Assembly: GCA_040285825.1 (NCBI GenBank)
Contig: JAUPSS010000011.1
Location: 941,658-1,005,657, forward strand
Length of the DNA stretch: 64,000 bases
Reading direction: 5' to 3'
Origin: Eukaryota sp. TZLM1-RC
Taxonomy: Eukaryota > Metamonada: BaSk clade
Shown piece after piece: positions 36,484 to 48,004 of this stretch. The stretch's first letter is position 1. Each line of letters opens with the position of its first letter. The notes beneath the pieces were generated by a model. The model was not told the origin of the DNA. It ran no database searches and saw only the letters and a list, made by a program, of their open reading frames with translations. Both the position numbers and the translations under genes were made by a program.

Positions 36484-36695
36484 TTGTGTATTTCATATTT
36501 GTTGTTGAATAAAAATAAATAATGAAAAAATTGCCATTGGTGGAGCCATTTATTGCTTGATGTCTTCAGTAATTTTTAATCGAGTTTCAACAAAAGCTAA
36601 AGAATACTTTTCTCCATTCCAATATGGAATCAAAACTATAGATGGAGCTTCAGTTGCAGCTTTGACATCTGATCTGTTTTTCAATTGTCACGAAA

Positions 36696-38568
36696 TCAGA
36701 CTTAGTTTTTGACTCCTTTACCCTTGAATCTTCTTCTGGTGTGACACAAGGTGATCCTCTTGGCCCTTTGCTGTTTTGTTTGGCTATTCATAATATTATT
36801 AAAATGACACAACAAGATTTCCCTGATTTGCGTATTGTTGCCTATATGGATGACATTTCTATTATTGGTTCTTTTGAAAGCATTTCTAGGGTTTCTGAAG
36901 ACATTGCGGCGAAATACAAAGAAATTGGTTTAGCTTTGAACCCATCTAAATGTCTCTTGATTGGTAGAGAAAAACAATATTTGATGATTGGTGGAGCTCA
37001 GATTCCTTTTATCAATTATGACCAACAAGCTTTTAAGTTTCTTGGATGTTGGCTTGGCAATTTGGATGAAATTTATTCCCAGTTAAACAATTTATTGGAG
37101 AAGTTTGACAAGGATCTTAGTTTTATTGCTGAATGTGACATTGAGAAACACATCAAATTTTTTATTTTAAAAATTTGTTATTCTAGAAAAATTCACTCAT
37201 ATTTTAAGGTCAACTCCCCCTTCGGTATCTCTCAATTTTTGCAGATCTTTTAACAAACTTCGAGTCAAATTTTTTTCTTCTTTATTAGAAGTAAATGAAT
37301 CTTTAATTCGAAGTCATGTATTTTGTTCAGCAGATTTGGGTGGAATTGGATTCACCAAATCTTCGATTCTGTGTAAAGCAGCATTTTTGGGAGGTGGTAA
37401 AAATTTTGTTTTTGAATTTTTCCAAAGGTTCCCTTTTGATGTTCATCTGATCAATGGTGAATCAAATTTTTACTTGAATCAACTGCAATTTGAATTAGAA
37501 AATTTGCCTAGTGATATCTGGATTCAGTGTTTTCCTCAAAATGTTCAAGAAATTCCCACTCGATCACTTCCAAATTTACGTTTTTGCTTGAAAAAGCTTC
37601 AGCACCATCTGGTTAAATTATATGAAGGCTTGGATTATGAAGTAAGACTTGGCTTGGCCAAAACTAAAAATCCCGCTTTCGGTAATTTTTTAAAAGATAT
37701 TCGTGATAGTTCTGCTGCTGCTTTAGTAACTCAAGTTCCCTCTGTTTATGGACTTTTGTTAAAAGACAATGAATGGCTTCTAAACATGCGTTTTCGTTGT
37801 TTTCTGTGGCCAAACAATTTGCCCAATCATTTAACTTGTAAATGTGGTAAACCTCTTTGTTTACTCATCTTTTGAACTGTAAACATTTCATTACGTTTAG
37901 AAGCAAAGTGCATAATAACGTCAGGGACCAAATTTATGTAATGTGCAAATCATATCGTGTAGATTCCTTTTTAGAACCGCTGTTATCAAAATTAATTCTT
38001 GATGATCCCAATATTAATAGTACGCGTTACAACAGAGCTTCTATGGGTCTGACTAGAGGTGATCTAGTTGTTCCTGGTTTAAATGGTAGTTTTACTATTT
38101 TGGACGCCATGTCTATTGACCCTTGTAATTCCTCTAACGAACATTTCATTAACTCGGATGTAAATAATCCTCTTCTTGCAGGCGACAAATATAAAATTGC
38201 TAAATATGCGAAACCCATTTCCTCGGTTAATGAAAATTCTCATGCCCAATATAATTTATGTCCATTTGTTTTTTCTTTGCTTGGATCTCTAGGTAAGGCT
38301 GCTATGGCTTTCCTTGAGGATTTTGTTGTAGTTGTAAAGGAAAGAACTGGAAGAATTTTCAATCGTGTTTACTGGCAAAACAGGATTGTATTTTCTATTT
38401 TTAAGGGAATGGTAACACTAATTTCTGATTCACTATCTTCTGTGGGGAAATTTTCTGAATCTTTAGCGATTAATTGTTTTGATGTAGGGGAGGCAGGTTT
38501 TGAGGATGTGGAGTTTTAATTGTGTATTTCATATTTGTTGTTGAATAAAAATAAATATCTTAAAAAAA
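36696..38568 (+). mobile_element. Family C copy C3, 5'-truncated
   Basis: This is about 1.87 kb, from just before RT motif B (here GVTQGDPLG, with Lys changed to Thr) to the C tail. Perfect 12-bp flanks attgtcacgaaa show insertion into A7. Three ORFs (36741-37253, 37336-37875 and 37857-38519) are separated by an extra A near 37186, a shift near 37255 and a lost T near 37857. YMDD is at about 36845-36856. The protein ends EDVEF at 38519. Confidence 0.92.
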
Positions 38569-40405
38569 ATTGTCACGAAAATAGTTGCATTTTTAATCTT
38601 GATTTCAAAAATGCTTTCAATTCAGTGAAAAGAGATTCAATTTGGAAAGAAATCAAATCAAATTTTCCTGAACTCGAAACCTTTTTTTTATAGGTTTTAT
38701 GGTAATTCATCTGATTTAATTTTTAATTCTTTTAATCTGGATTCTTTATCAGGAGTTAAACAAGGAGACCCTTTAGGTCCTTTCTTTTTTTGTCTTGCAA
38801 TTCACCCAATTTTGAAAAAATTAAAAGAAGAAAATTCTGACCTTCAAGTGGTAGCTTACATGGATGACATTTCTAGTATTGGTCCAGAAAGTACAATTAA
38901 TAGGGTTGCTAATGAAGCTGCTACATTATACCAATCCATAGGTCTTGATTTGAATGTTCAAAAATGTTTTTGTATTTCTAGAAAAAATGTTAAGTTAATA
39001 ATTAATTCCCTCGAAGTTCCATATATTGATTATACTTCAACTAGTTTCTGCTTTCTGGGTTGCTATTTAGGTTCCGCCGAAAAGACACTTGACAGCCTTG
39101 AAAATTATTTAAATTCAATTAAAAAGAGCTAGAAGTCATAAAGACTCTTGAATTGGAAAAACATCTTAAGTTTTTTCTTTTGAAAATTTGTTATGCTGGA
39201 AAAATTACTCATTTACTGCGATCATTACCTCCATCCCTAACTTACAATTTTTGTAGACAATTTAACAAAATACGTACCCAATTTTTGGCTTATTTAATGT
39301 CTGTTGATCCATCAATTTTGAAAAATCATATTTTTTCTGATGTTCAACTTGGCGGTGTTGGATTCAATTCATCAAAATATTTGACCAAAGCTGCATTTAT
39401 TGGTGGTGGAAAAATTTATGTATTTGAATTCTCTAGAAGATATCCTTTTGCCGAAAATCTTCTTGAAAATACAAATAGCATATTCCTGGATAACTTAAGA
39501 CAAGAAATATCCAGTTTATCTCCCGACTTATGGCAATCATGTTTCCCCATATCCATTCAAGAAATTCCAGACAGAAGTTTATATTCATTTAAATTTGCGT
39601 TGAAAAAGCTCCAACGACATCTTTTGAAAAATTTTGAAAACAAGGATTTTATTGTTCGACTTAGCACGGCTAAGAAAGAAAATCCTGCTTTGCCAATTTT
39701 TGATTGATTTGAAGGACAGTTCATCTGCAGTTTTGATAAATCAAATTCCCCAGATTTATGGTCTATTTTTGAATGACGACCAATGGACCACTGCTATGAG
39801 AATGCGTTGTTATTTATGGCCTTGTAATTTGCCCAATGATTTGTTTTTGTAAATGTGGAGCTGGTTTGACATTATCACATTTATTTAATTGTAATAGATA
39901 TATTTCCTATCGTTCTACGTTGCATGATGCAGTTAGAGATCAAATCCATGCAATGTGTAATTCCTATCATATTGAATCTTTTGTAGAACCTTTGTTGAGG
40001 TCTCTTGATATAAATGAAAGCGTAAGAGATTCAGAATATGGAAAACGACGTGCTGATGTTGTTGTGCCCTCGTTTGATGATGTCATGAATGTTGTTGATG
40101 TCGTAACAGTGGATGTTTGCAAGAAAAATGCCTTGAAAAATGCTCAAGCCGAAGTATCCCCCCTTGATGACTCCGAATTGTACAAACGGAAAAAGTATGC
40201 AAATCCTTTAAAAGAATTGAAACATGTTCGCCATGTAGATTACCAAATTTGCCCATTTGCTATATCGTTGTATGGTCGTCTTGGAAAAACTGCTTTGAAT
40301 TTTATTGATGATTTTGAAAATCTTGTGAAAAAAAGAATGAATAAGCGTTTTGATCGTCGCTTGTGGCTAAAACGTATTGTTTTTACTATTTTCAAATCAA
40401 TTCCT

Positions 40406-42376
40406 TTTTTTAATGCAGAGGAAAATAATTTTATTTTTAATCTCGACTTTAAAAATGCTTTCAATTCTGTAAAACGAGAAGCAATTTTTGAAGTTATTAA
40501 ATCTGATTTTCCTGAGCTATTGAGTTTTTTCTACCATTTTTATGGGAAAGAATCAGATTTAATTTTTAATTCAATTGGTCTTAAATCATCTTCTGGAGTG
40601 AAGCAGGGAGATCCTTTAGGCCCATTATTGTTTTGTTTAGCTATTCACAAAACTTTAAATATCATTAAGCAAAAATACCCTTCTATAAAAATAGTTGCTT
40701 ATATGGATGATATATCCTTGATTGGTTCATTTGATTTACTAGAATTGGTTGCTCAAGAAATTGCCGATTCATATGAAAATATTGGGCTTCATCTTAATGC
40801 CAGCAAATGCCTTCTGATTGGCTCTTCTGCTCAAGACCTCGTGATAAACGATTCTATTGTCCCTTTTACTAATTATAGTAGTGATGCTTTTAAGTTCCTT
40901 GGTTGTTGGTTAGGAAATGTGCCTCAAATTCAGAATGAATTGCAAGTTATTTTGGAAAAAATGAAAATTGAACTTGATTCAATTTCTTCTTTAGATATAG
41001 AAAAGCATATTAAATTTTTCATGCTGAAAATTTGCTACACTGGGAGAATGACCAACATTTTGAGATCTTGTGCTCCTTCCATAGCATTAGATTTTTGTCG
41101 TTCTTTTAATTCATTGAGAACAGAATTTTTTGCTGATTTATTGGATGTAGAACCAGGAATGTTGAAAAGCCATTTGTTTTCTTCAGCAAATTTGGGTGGT
41201 ATTGGTTTTACTAAATCTTCAATTTTGTGTCAATCAGCATTCTTGGGTGGTGGCAAAAATTTTATTTATGAATTTTCTCGTAGATTTCCTGATGATTCTC
41301 ATCTGTTAGTCCCCAATTGTAGTCCCTATTTGTATGAGTTATCTTGTGAACTTGAAAAATTACAGCCACAAATTTGGACCAAATGTTTTCCTCAATCAAT
41401 TCAAGAAATTCTAAACCGATCTCTATTTAATTCACAGTTTTGCTGTAAAAAGCTTCAACAAAAATTGTCAAAGATTTTTGAAAGCTTGGATTTTGATGTT
41501 AGACTTGGCTTGGCCAAGAAAAAGAATCCCGCTTTTGCAAATCTTTTACAAGATATGTGTGACAGTACTTCCTCTGCCTTAATAACAACAATTCCACAAG
41601 TTTATGGTACTCTCTTATCCGATTCTGCTTGGACTCTGAATATGAGATTTCGTTCCTTTATCTGGCCTGATAATTTACCTCATAATTTAATTTGTAAATG
41701 TTCTCGAGAAATTACAACTACTCATTTGCTAAATTGTAAACATTTTATTACTTTTAGAAGCAAGGTTCATGATGCTGTAAGAGACCAGTTATATTGTATG
41801 TGTAAATCTCATAGAATTGAATCCTTCTTGGAACCTTTGTTGTCAAATCTGTTTGATGCTGAAAATGATTTTCATAAGAATAATAGAGGTGATGTCATAT
41901 TACCTGGATTAGATGGAAGCTTCATTTTATTGGATGTAATGTCTGTTGATCCTTGTAATGCCTCAAATGAAAGGCTTGTTAATTCTGAAATTCATAATCC
42001 CCTTTCAAATGCTGAAAATTTTAAATTCAAAAAATACAATGAACCTTTGTCCAAATTGGCCAGTCTACAGCATGCAAAATACAATTTGTATCCATTTGTA
42101 TTTTCCCTTTTTGGTTCACTAGCACCAACTGCTTTACGTTTTTTGGATGATTTTGAATTGATTGTAAAGAGAAGAACTGGCAGAAATTTCAACAGATTGT
42201 TTTGGCAAAATAGAATTGTGTTTTCTATTTTTAAGGGGATGTTGAAGATGGTTTCTGATGCTTTGCTTTCTCTTGGATCTCACTATGAGAGAGTTGCATC
42301 TAGTGTTTTTGTTTTGGGGGAGATGGATTTTTTAGATGTTGATTTATAGGTTTTGAATAAAATTAAATTTAAAAAA
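40406..42376 (+). mobile_element. Family B copy, 5'-truncated, RT to C-terminus open
   Basis: This begins just before RT motif A (FFNAEENNFIFNLDFKNAFN) and stays open to LDVDL at 42349, so RT motifs A, B and YMDD (near 40702-40713), thumb, finger, nuclease and C-terminal domain are all in frame. It is flanked by only 7 bp (aattcct). By chance it lies in frame with the preceding A sequence, which gives an 837-codon A-B fusion ORF (39836-42349). The ATG there is inside the A finger, so the fusion is not taken as a real gene. Confidence 0.9.
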
Positions 42377-42528
42377 AATTCCTAAAATGATTTCGAAAGC
42401 TTTAATGTCTGTCAGTGCACATTATGAAAACATTGCTGCTGTAAGGTTTGATGGTGTGGAAGCTTGTTTTGAAGATATTGACTTTTAGACTGTGGTTTTG
42501 AAAATAAATTAAAATTTTAAAAAAAATT

Positions 42529-42676
42529 ATTTCAAATTCTTTTTTTCCATATTTTTGAAGTTGCTTTAGGAGAATTTTTCCCTCATTTTTTCATTCAGCA
42601 GGAATCGAAAACAAACAAGACGCTATTTGTTTTCATTTGCTCTTATCTTATATTATCATTAACATAATTGGTCTCA
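42529..42676. other. 148 bp not assigned to any family
   Basis: It lies between the A7 tail and a C fragment and matches no other part of the window by eye. A plus-strand frame is open for about 45 codons (FQILFFHIFEVALGEF... to a stop near 42672). It could be old host DNA into which the nest grew, or part of an element family otherwise absent. Confidence 0.5.
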
Positions 42677-43637
42677 ATACCAAATTGGAAAGGCTTCAAA
42701 TAGTCCCTTGCTTTAGTAGAAATTCTGTTAAAAATAAGTGAAGAAAGCAATCTGGTGAAAATGACTCTCCAATAGCAACAGAGGAAAACACTGAATCCAG
42801 ATATCACTAGGCAAATTTTCTAATTCAAATTGCAGTTGATTCAAGTAAAAATTTGATTCACCATTGATCAGGTGAACATCAAAAGGGAACCTTTGGCAAA
42901 ATTCAAAAACAAAATTTTTACCACCTCCCAAAAATGCTGCTTTACACAGAATCGAAGATTTGGTGAATCCAATGCCACCCAAAACACGATTGAAAATTCT
43001 TCCAGTTCTTTCCTTTACAACTACAACAAAATCCTCAAGGAAAGCCATAGCAGCCTTACCTAGAGATCCAAGCAAAGAAAAAACAAATGGACATAAATTA
43101 TATTGGGCATGAGAATTTTCATTAAACGAGGAAATGGGTTTCGCATATTTAGCAATTTTATATTTTTCGCCTGCAAGAAGAGGATTATTTACATCCAAGT
43201 TAATGAGATGTTCGTTAGAGGAATTACAAGGGTCAATAGACATGGCGTCCAAAATAGTAAAACTACCATTTAAACCAGGAACAACTAGATCACCTCTAGT
43301 CAGACCCATAGAAGTTCTGTTGTAACACGTACTATCAATATTGGGATCATCAAGAATTAATTTTGATAACAGCGGTTCCAAAAAGGAATCTACTCTATAT
43401 GATTTGCACATTACATAAATTTGGCACTTTGCTTCTAAACGTAATGAAATGTTTGCAGTTCAAAAGATGAGTAAACAAAAGAGGTTTACCACATTTACAA
43501 GTTAAATGATTGTGCAAATTGTTTGGCCACAGAAAACAACGAAAACGCATGTTTAGAAGCCATTCATTGTTTTTTAACAAAAGTCCATAAACAGAGGGAA
43601 CTTGAGTTACTAAAGCAGCAGCTGAACTATCACGAAT
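42677..43637 (-). mobile_element. Family C mosaic with internal parts in reversed order
   Basis: Read in sense (right to left) it gives the finger and nuclease to FNRV, then jumps back to thumb LGGIGFTK...CFP (42978-42780), then back again to pre-RT AIGESL (42779-42677). A 17-bp deletion near 43424 shifts the frame. All pieces have one orientation and no 3' tail remains. The right edge at 43637 is a B tail at TATTCGTGATAG. Confidence 0.82.
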
Positions 43638-43671
43638 ATTTTTTTTTAAATTTAATTTTATTGTAAACCTC

Positions 43672-43912
43672 AATTTATTGAATTTGCACACTTGATTAAA
43701 TTAAATCATAACTAATGGGACGACTATCATTAAACCAAGATTTCCTCTACATAATCTTGATTTGCTTGCTGTCTAGCTAAAGCTTCTCTAATTCGATTGA
43801 AAAACCGCGGTAACCTATTAATAATGGCAAATTGAATCCGTGAACGCCATAAAAAAATATCAAATCTTTTCATTGTTTTTTCTTTCACCATTTTCACCAT
43901 TTTCACCATTTT
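43672..43912 (-). mobile_element. Family D 3' end inserted in B 3' UTR
   Basis: This is the D 3' UTR and about 70 terminal codons. taaacct is present on both sides (43665-43671 and about 43917-43923), a probable 7-bp target duplication. At its 5' edge the unit tttcaccat is repeated three times (about 43886-43912), compared with once in other D copies. Confidence 0.8.
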
Positions 43913-45003
43913 TTCTAAACCTATAAATCAACATCTAAAAAATCCATCTCTCCCAAAACAAAAACACTAGATGCAACTCTCTCATAGTGAGATCCAAGAA
44001 AAAGCAAAGCATCAGAAACCATCTTCAACATCCCCTTAAAAATAGAAAACACAATTCTATTTTGCCAAAACAATCTGTTGAAATTTCTGCCAGTTCTTCT
44101 CTTTACAATCATTTCAAAATCATCCAAAAAACGTAAAGCAGTTGGTGCAAGTGAACCAAAAAGGGAAAATACAAATGGATACAAATTGTATTTTGCATGC
44201 TGTAGACTGGCCAATTTGGACAAAGGTTCATTGTATTTTTTTGAATTTAAAATTTTCAGCATTTGAAAGGGGATTATGAATTTCAGAATTAACAAGCCTT
44301 TCATTTGAGGCATTACAAGGATCAACAGACATTACATCCAATAAAATGAAGCTTCCATCTAATCCAGGTAATATGACATCACCTCTATTATTCTTATGAA
44401 AATGATTTTCAGCATCAAACAGATTTGACAACAGAGGTTCCAAGAAGGATTCAATTCTATGAGATTTACACATACAATATAACTGGTCTCTTACAGCAAC
44501 ATGAACCTTGCTTCTAAAAGTAATAAAATGTTTACAATTTAACAAATGAGTAGTTGTAATTTCTCGAGAACATTTACAAATTAAATTATGAGGTAAATTA
44601 TCAGGCCATATAAAGGAACGAAATCTCATATTCAGAGTCCAAGCAGAATCGGATAAGAGAGTACCATAAACTTGTGGAATTGTTGTTACTAAGGCAGAAG
44701 AAGTACTGTCACACATATCTTGTAAAAGATTTGCAAAAGCGGGATTCTTTTTCTTTTTTTTGTGAAATTTTAATTTATTTTCAAAACCGCAATCTAAAAG
44801 TCAATATCTTCAAAACAAGCTTCCACACCATCAAACCTTACAGCAGCAATGTTTTCATAATGTGCACTGACAGACATTAAAGCTTTCGAAATCATTTTAG
44901 GAATTGATTTGAAAATAGTAAAAACAATACGATTTAGCCACAAGCGACGATCAAAACGCTTATTCATTCTTTTTTTCACAAGATTTTCAAGATTTCAAGA
45001 TTT

Positions 45004-45025
45004 AAATATTCCAGTTTAAAAAAAA
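45004..45025 (+). mobile_element. Family E tail-only insertion (~22 bp)
   Basis: The sequence aaatattccagttt plus an A run matches the last bases of the E element at 46327-46350. aagattttcaa occurs before (44980-44990) and after (45024-45034). A short filler gatttcaagattt precedes the tail. Confidence 0.75.
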
Positions 45026-45886
45026 GATTTTCAAAGTCATCAATAAAATTCAAAGCAGTTTTTCCAAGACGACCATACAACGATATAGCAAATGGGCAAA
45101 TTTGGTAATCTACATGGCGAACATGTTTCAATTCTTTTAAAGGATTTGCATACTTTTTCCGTTTGTACAATTCGGAGTCATCAAGGGGGGATACTTCGGA
45201 TTGAGCATTTTTCAAGGCATTTTTCTTGCAAACATCCACTGTTACAACATCAACAACATTCATGACATCATCAAACGAGGGCACAACAACATCAGTACGT
45301 CGTTTTCCATATTCTGAATCTCTTACGCTTTCATTTATATCAAGAGACCTCAACAAAGGTTCTACAAAAGATTCAATATGATAGGAATTACACATTGCAT
45401 GGATTTGATCTCTAACTGCATCATGCAACGTAGAACGATAGGAAATATATCTATTACAATTAAATAAATGCGATAATGTCAAACCAGCTCCACATTTACA
45501 AAACAAATCATTGGGCAAATTACAAGGCCATAAATAACAACGCATTCTCATAGCAGTGGTCCATTGGTCGTCATTCAAAAATAGACCATAAATCTGGGGA
45601 ATTTGATTTATCAAAACTGCAGATGAACTGTCCTTCAAATCAATCAAAAAATTGGCAAAAGCAGGATTTTCTTTCTTAGCCGTGCTAAGTCGAACAATAA
45701 AATCCTTGTTTTCAAAATTTTTCAAAAGATGTCGTTGGAGCTTTTTCAACGCAAATTTTAATGAATATAAACTTCTGTCTGGAATTTCTTGAATGGATAT
45801 GGGGAAACATGATTGCCATAAGTCGGGAGATAAACTGTATATTTCTTCTTTTAAGTTATCCAGGAATATGCTATTTGTATTTTCAA

Positions 45887-46352
45887 TGTTGTAGACGTTG
45901 TCTCAGTGGATGTTTGCAAAAATTCTGCTGCTCGTTTAGTGTATTCCGCTGACTCGCCGTTATCTAACGCCGAAAAAAAGAAGATAAAAAAATATGAAGA
46001 ACCTTTGGCACAGTTAGGTAGAGTGGAACATGTGAAATATCAGTTTGTGCCGTTTGCAATTTCTCTTTTTGGCAATATTGGACCTTCAGGCTTGCACTTT
46101 TTGGAAAATTTTAAAAAAGTGTTACTGAATAGGTCTGGTAAAACAATGAACTCCACTTTCTGGTTAAATAGAATTGTTTTTTGCATTTTCAAGTCTATTC
46201 CAACAATGATTTCAAAGGCACTTTTAGCTATTGGTGTAGAATATGAACGTAATGCTGTGAGTAGGTTCAGTAATAGTGACGCTTGTTTGGAGGATATTGA
46301 ATTCTAGATGGTTATTTTTATCTCAATAAATATTCCAGTTTTTAAAAAAAAA
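45887..46352 (+). mobile_element. Family E, only substantial copy, 5'-truncated
   Basis: This 466-bp insertion in A8 is flanked by attttcaa (45879-45886 and 46353-46360). It starts within the nuclease core and ends with CAATAAATATTCCAG and an A tail. Its 3' UTR and C-terminus differ from families A-D, so it is a separate family, closest in protein to A. Confidence 0.9.
45889..46307 (+). pseudogene. E nuclease end and C-terminal domain
   Basis: The readable protein begins at the second acidic residue of the nuclease core (VVDVVSVDVCKN). It continues through KKYEEPLAQL and a C-terminal domain VPFAISLFGNIGPSGLHFLENF, and ends LEDIEF at 46307. The frame is open. Everything upstream (RT and fingers) is missing because of 5' truncation, so no activity is expected from this copy. 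Confidence 0.85.
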
Positions 46353-47464
46353 ATTTTCAAGAAGATTTTCGGCAATAAGATATCTTCTAGAGAATTCAAA
46401 TACAAAATTTTTTCCACCACCAATAAATGCAGCTTTGGTCAAATATTTTGATGAATTGAATCCAACACCGCCAAGTTGAACATCAGAAAAATATGATTTT
46501 TCAAAATTGATGGCTCAACAGACATTAAATAAGCCAAAAATAGGGTACGTATTTTGTTAAATTGTCTACAAAAATTGTAAGTTAGGGATGGAGGTAATGA
46601 TCGCAGTAAATGAGTAATTTTTCCAGCATAACAAATTTTCAAAAGAAAAACTTAAGATGTTTTTCCAATTCAAGAGTCTTTATGACTTCTAGCTCTTTTT
46701 AATTGAATTTAAATAATTTTCAAGGCTGTCAAGTGTCTTTTCGGCGGAACCTAAATAGCAACCCAGAAAGCAGAAACTAGTTGAAGTATAATCAATATAT
46801 GGAACTTCGAGGGAATTAATTATTAACTTAACATTTTTTCTAGAAATACAAAAACATTTTTGAACATTCAAATCAAGACCTATGGATTGGTATAATGTAG
46901 CAGCTTCATTAGCAACCCTATTAATTGTACTTTCTGGACCAATACAAGAAATGTCATCCATGTAAGCTACCACTTGAAGGTCAGAATTTTCTTCTTTTAA
47001 TTTTTTCAAAATTGGGTGAATTGCAAGACAAAAAAAGAAATGACCTAAAGGGTCTCCTTGTTTAACTCCTGATAAAGAATCCAGATTAAAAGAATTAAAA
47101 ATTAAATCAGATGAATTACCATAAAACCTATAAAAAAAGGTTTCGAGTTCAGGAAAATTTGATTTGATTTCTTTCCAAATCGAATCTCTTTTCACTGAAT
47201 TGAAAGCATTTTTGAAATCAAGATTAAAAATGCAACTATTTTCGTGACAATTGAAAAACAGATCAGATGTCAAAGCTGCAACTGAAGCTCCATCTATAGT
47301 TTTGATTCCATATTGGAATGGAGAAAAGTATTCTTTAGCTTTTGTTGAAACTCGATTAAAAATTACTGAAGACATCAAGCGATAAATGGCTTCACCAATG
47401 GCAATTGGGCGAACTTTTCCATTAGGTTTAGTTAAAGCCACTAACCGTGATGCACTTAATTCTT

Positions 47465-47476
47465 AAATTAAAAAAA
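47465..47476 (+). mobile_element. 12-bp tail-only insertion in A8
   Basis: aaattaaaaaaa is inserted between two copies of aattctt (47458-47464 and 47477-47483). Other A copies have one aattctt and no insert. The same insert at the same A position occurs at 60605-60616, so the two A copies share it by descent. Confidence 0.75.
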
Positions 47477-48004
47477 AATTCTTTGGGTGGAACAATTTTC
47501 ATTGTCAAAACATCTTGAAAAAAGGAACATAAATCTTTAATAATAAAGGCATTTTGGCGGCACACAGATTTCAGCATATCAAAAGTAAAAAAAAAGTTCC
47601 CGATGGACCTGGAGCTTTTCCAGATGGAAGACGGAAAATGGCAGTTTCAACTTCTTTTTCAGAAAGTGGATTTTGTTTCCAAAATTGTGAAGCAGATGGT
47701 TTATCCAAATTAAGAAATTCAGCTGGATGCAGATCCACTAATTGATTTACAGTTTCATCAGTCACAGGAGCAAGATCAGATGAGAACAGAGCGTTTTTCC
47801 CTGAACCATATCTCCCACGTAGCAAAAGTTTTCGTACAGTCTTATTCTTGGGTTGTTTCTTTGGAGTGAAAACCTTTTGGGGACGAGAACCTGATTTTTG
47901 TTCAAGGAAGAATTTCCAAATAGAAAATATATCCCATTCTCCTTTTTTCAAAGCAAGACTGAATGTTCTAAACGCAATTCTTTTTCTTGGCCAAGCCAAG
48001 TCTA

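Larger units (their letters stand above)
33119..36526 (+). mobile_element. Family C full-length copy C2
   Basis: This is about 3.4 kb and begins with the same leader as full-length B. It holds an N-terminal reading frame, a 998-codon main ORF and the C 3' UTR (GAATAAAAATAAAT). No target duplication was found: the left flank is B at GCATTTTTAAAG and the right flank is A. So the copy lost a flank, or the junction was rearranged. It is the best preserved element in the window and the reference for family C. Confidence 0.9.
36527..42528 (+). mobile_element. Family A copy A7, split by C3 and a B
   Basis: The pieces are 36527-36695, 38581-40405 and 42384-42528. It begins in the RT at ATTGCCATTGGTG. 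C3 is bounded by attgtcacgaaa (36684-36695 and 38569-38580) and the B by aattcct (40399-40405 and 42377-42383). The A frame is broken by runs near 38690, 39125, 39695 and 39848. RT YMDD is near 38859-38870 and the nuclease RRADVVVP near 40045. Confidence 0.88.
44756..47976 (-). mobile_element. Family A copy A8, 5'-truncated, with E insertions
   Basis: It runs from the A tail (44756) to the pre-RT region at 47976, about 2.7 kb without inserts. attctttttctt flanks it at 44744-44755 and 47977-47988 (12 bp), so it inserted into the B at 43638-48004. It carries a short E tail (45004-45025), a larger E (45887-46352) and a 12-bp tail-like insert (47465-47476). RT ORF 46689-47441 is open with LDFKNAFN, GVKQGDPLG and YMDD (near 46955-46966). 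The nuclease ORF is 44976-45749. Confidence 0.9.
43638..48004 (-). mobile_element. Family B 3' half, split by D and A insertions
   Basis: The pieces are 43638-43671 (tail), 43913-44755 and 47989-48004. It has the same 5' truncation (TAGACTTGGCTTGG) and the same C junction as 30889-31759, inverted. The ORFs 43921-44325 and 44228-44716 hold the finger, nuclease and C-terminal domain, split by an extra T near 44237. Confidence 0.86.

Noticed and set aside
43886-43912. Three tandem tttcaccat units as a functional repeat
   Set aside because: Other D copies have a single unit; a local slip at an insertion edge explains it.
47587-47596. A third independent tail-only insertion in A8
   Set aside because: The A run is expanded but flanking duplication is not clear; a homopolymer change is equally likely.
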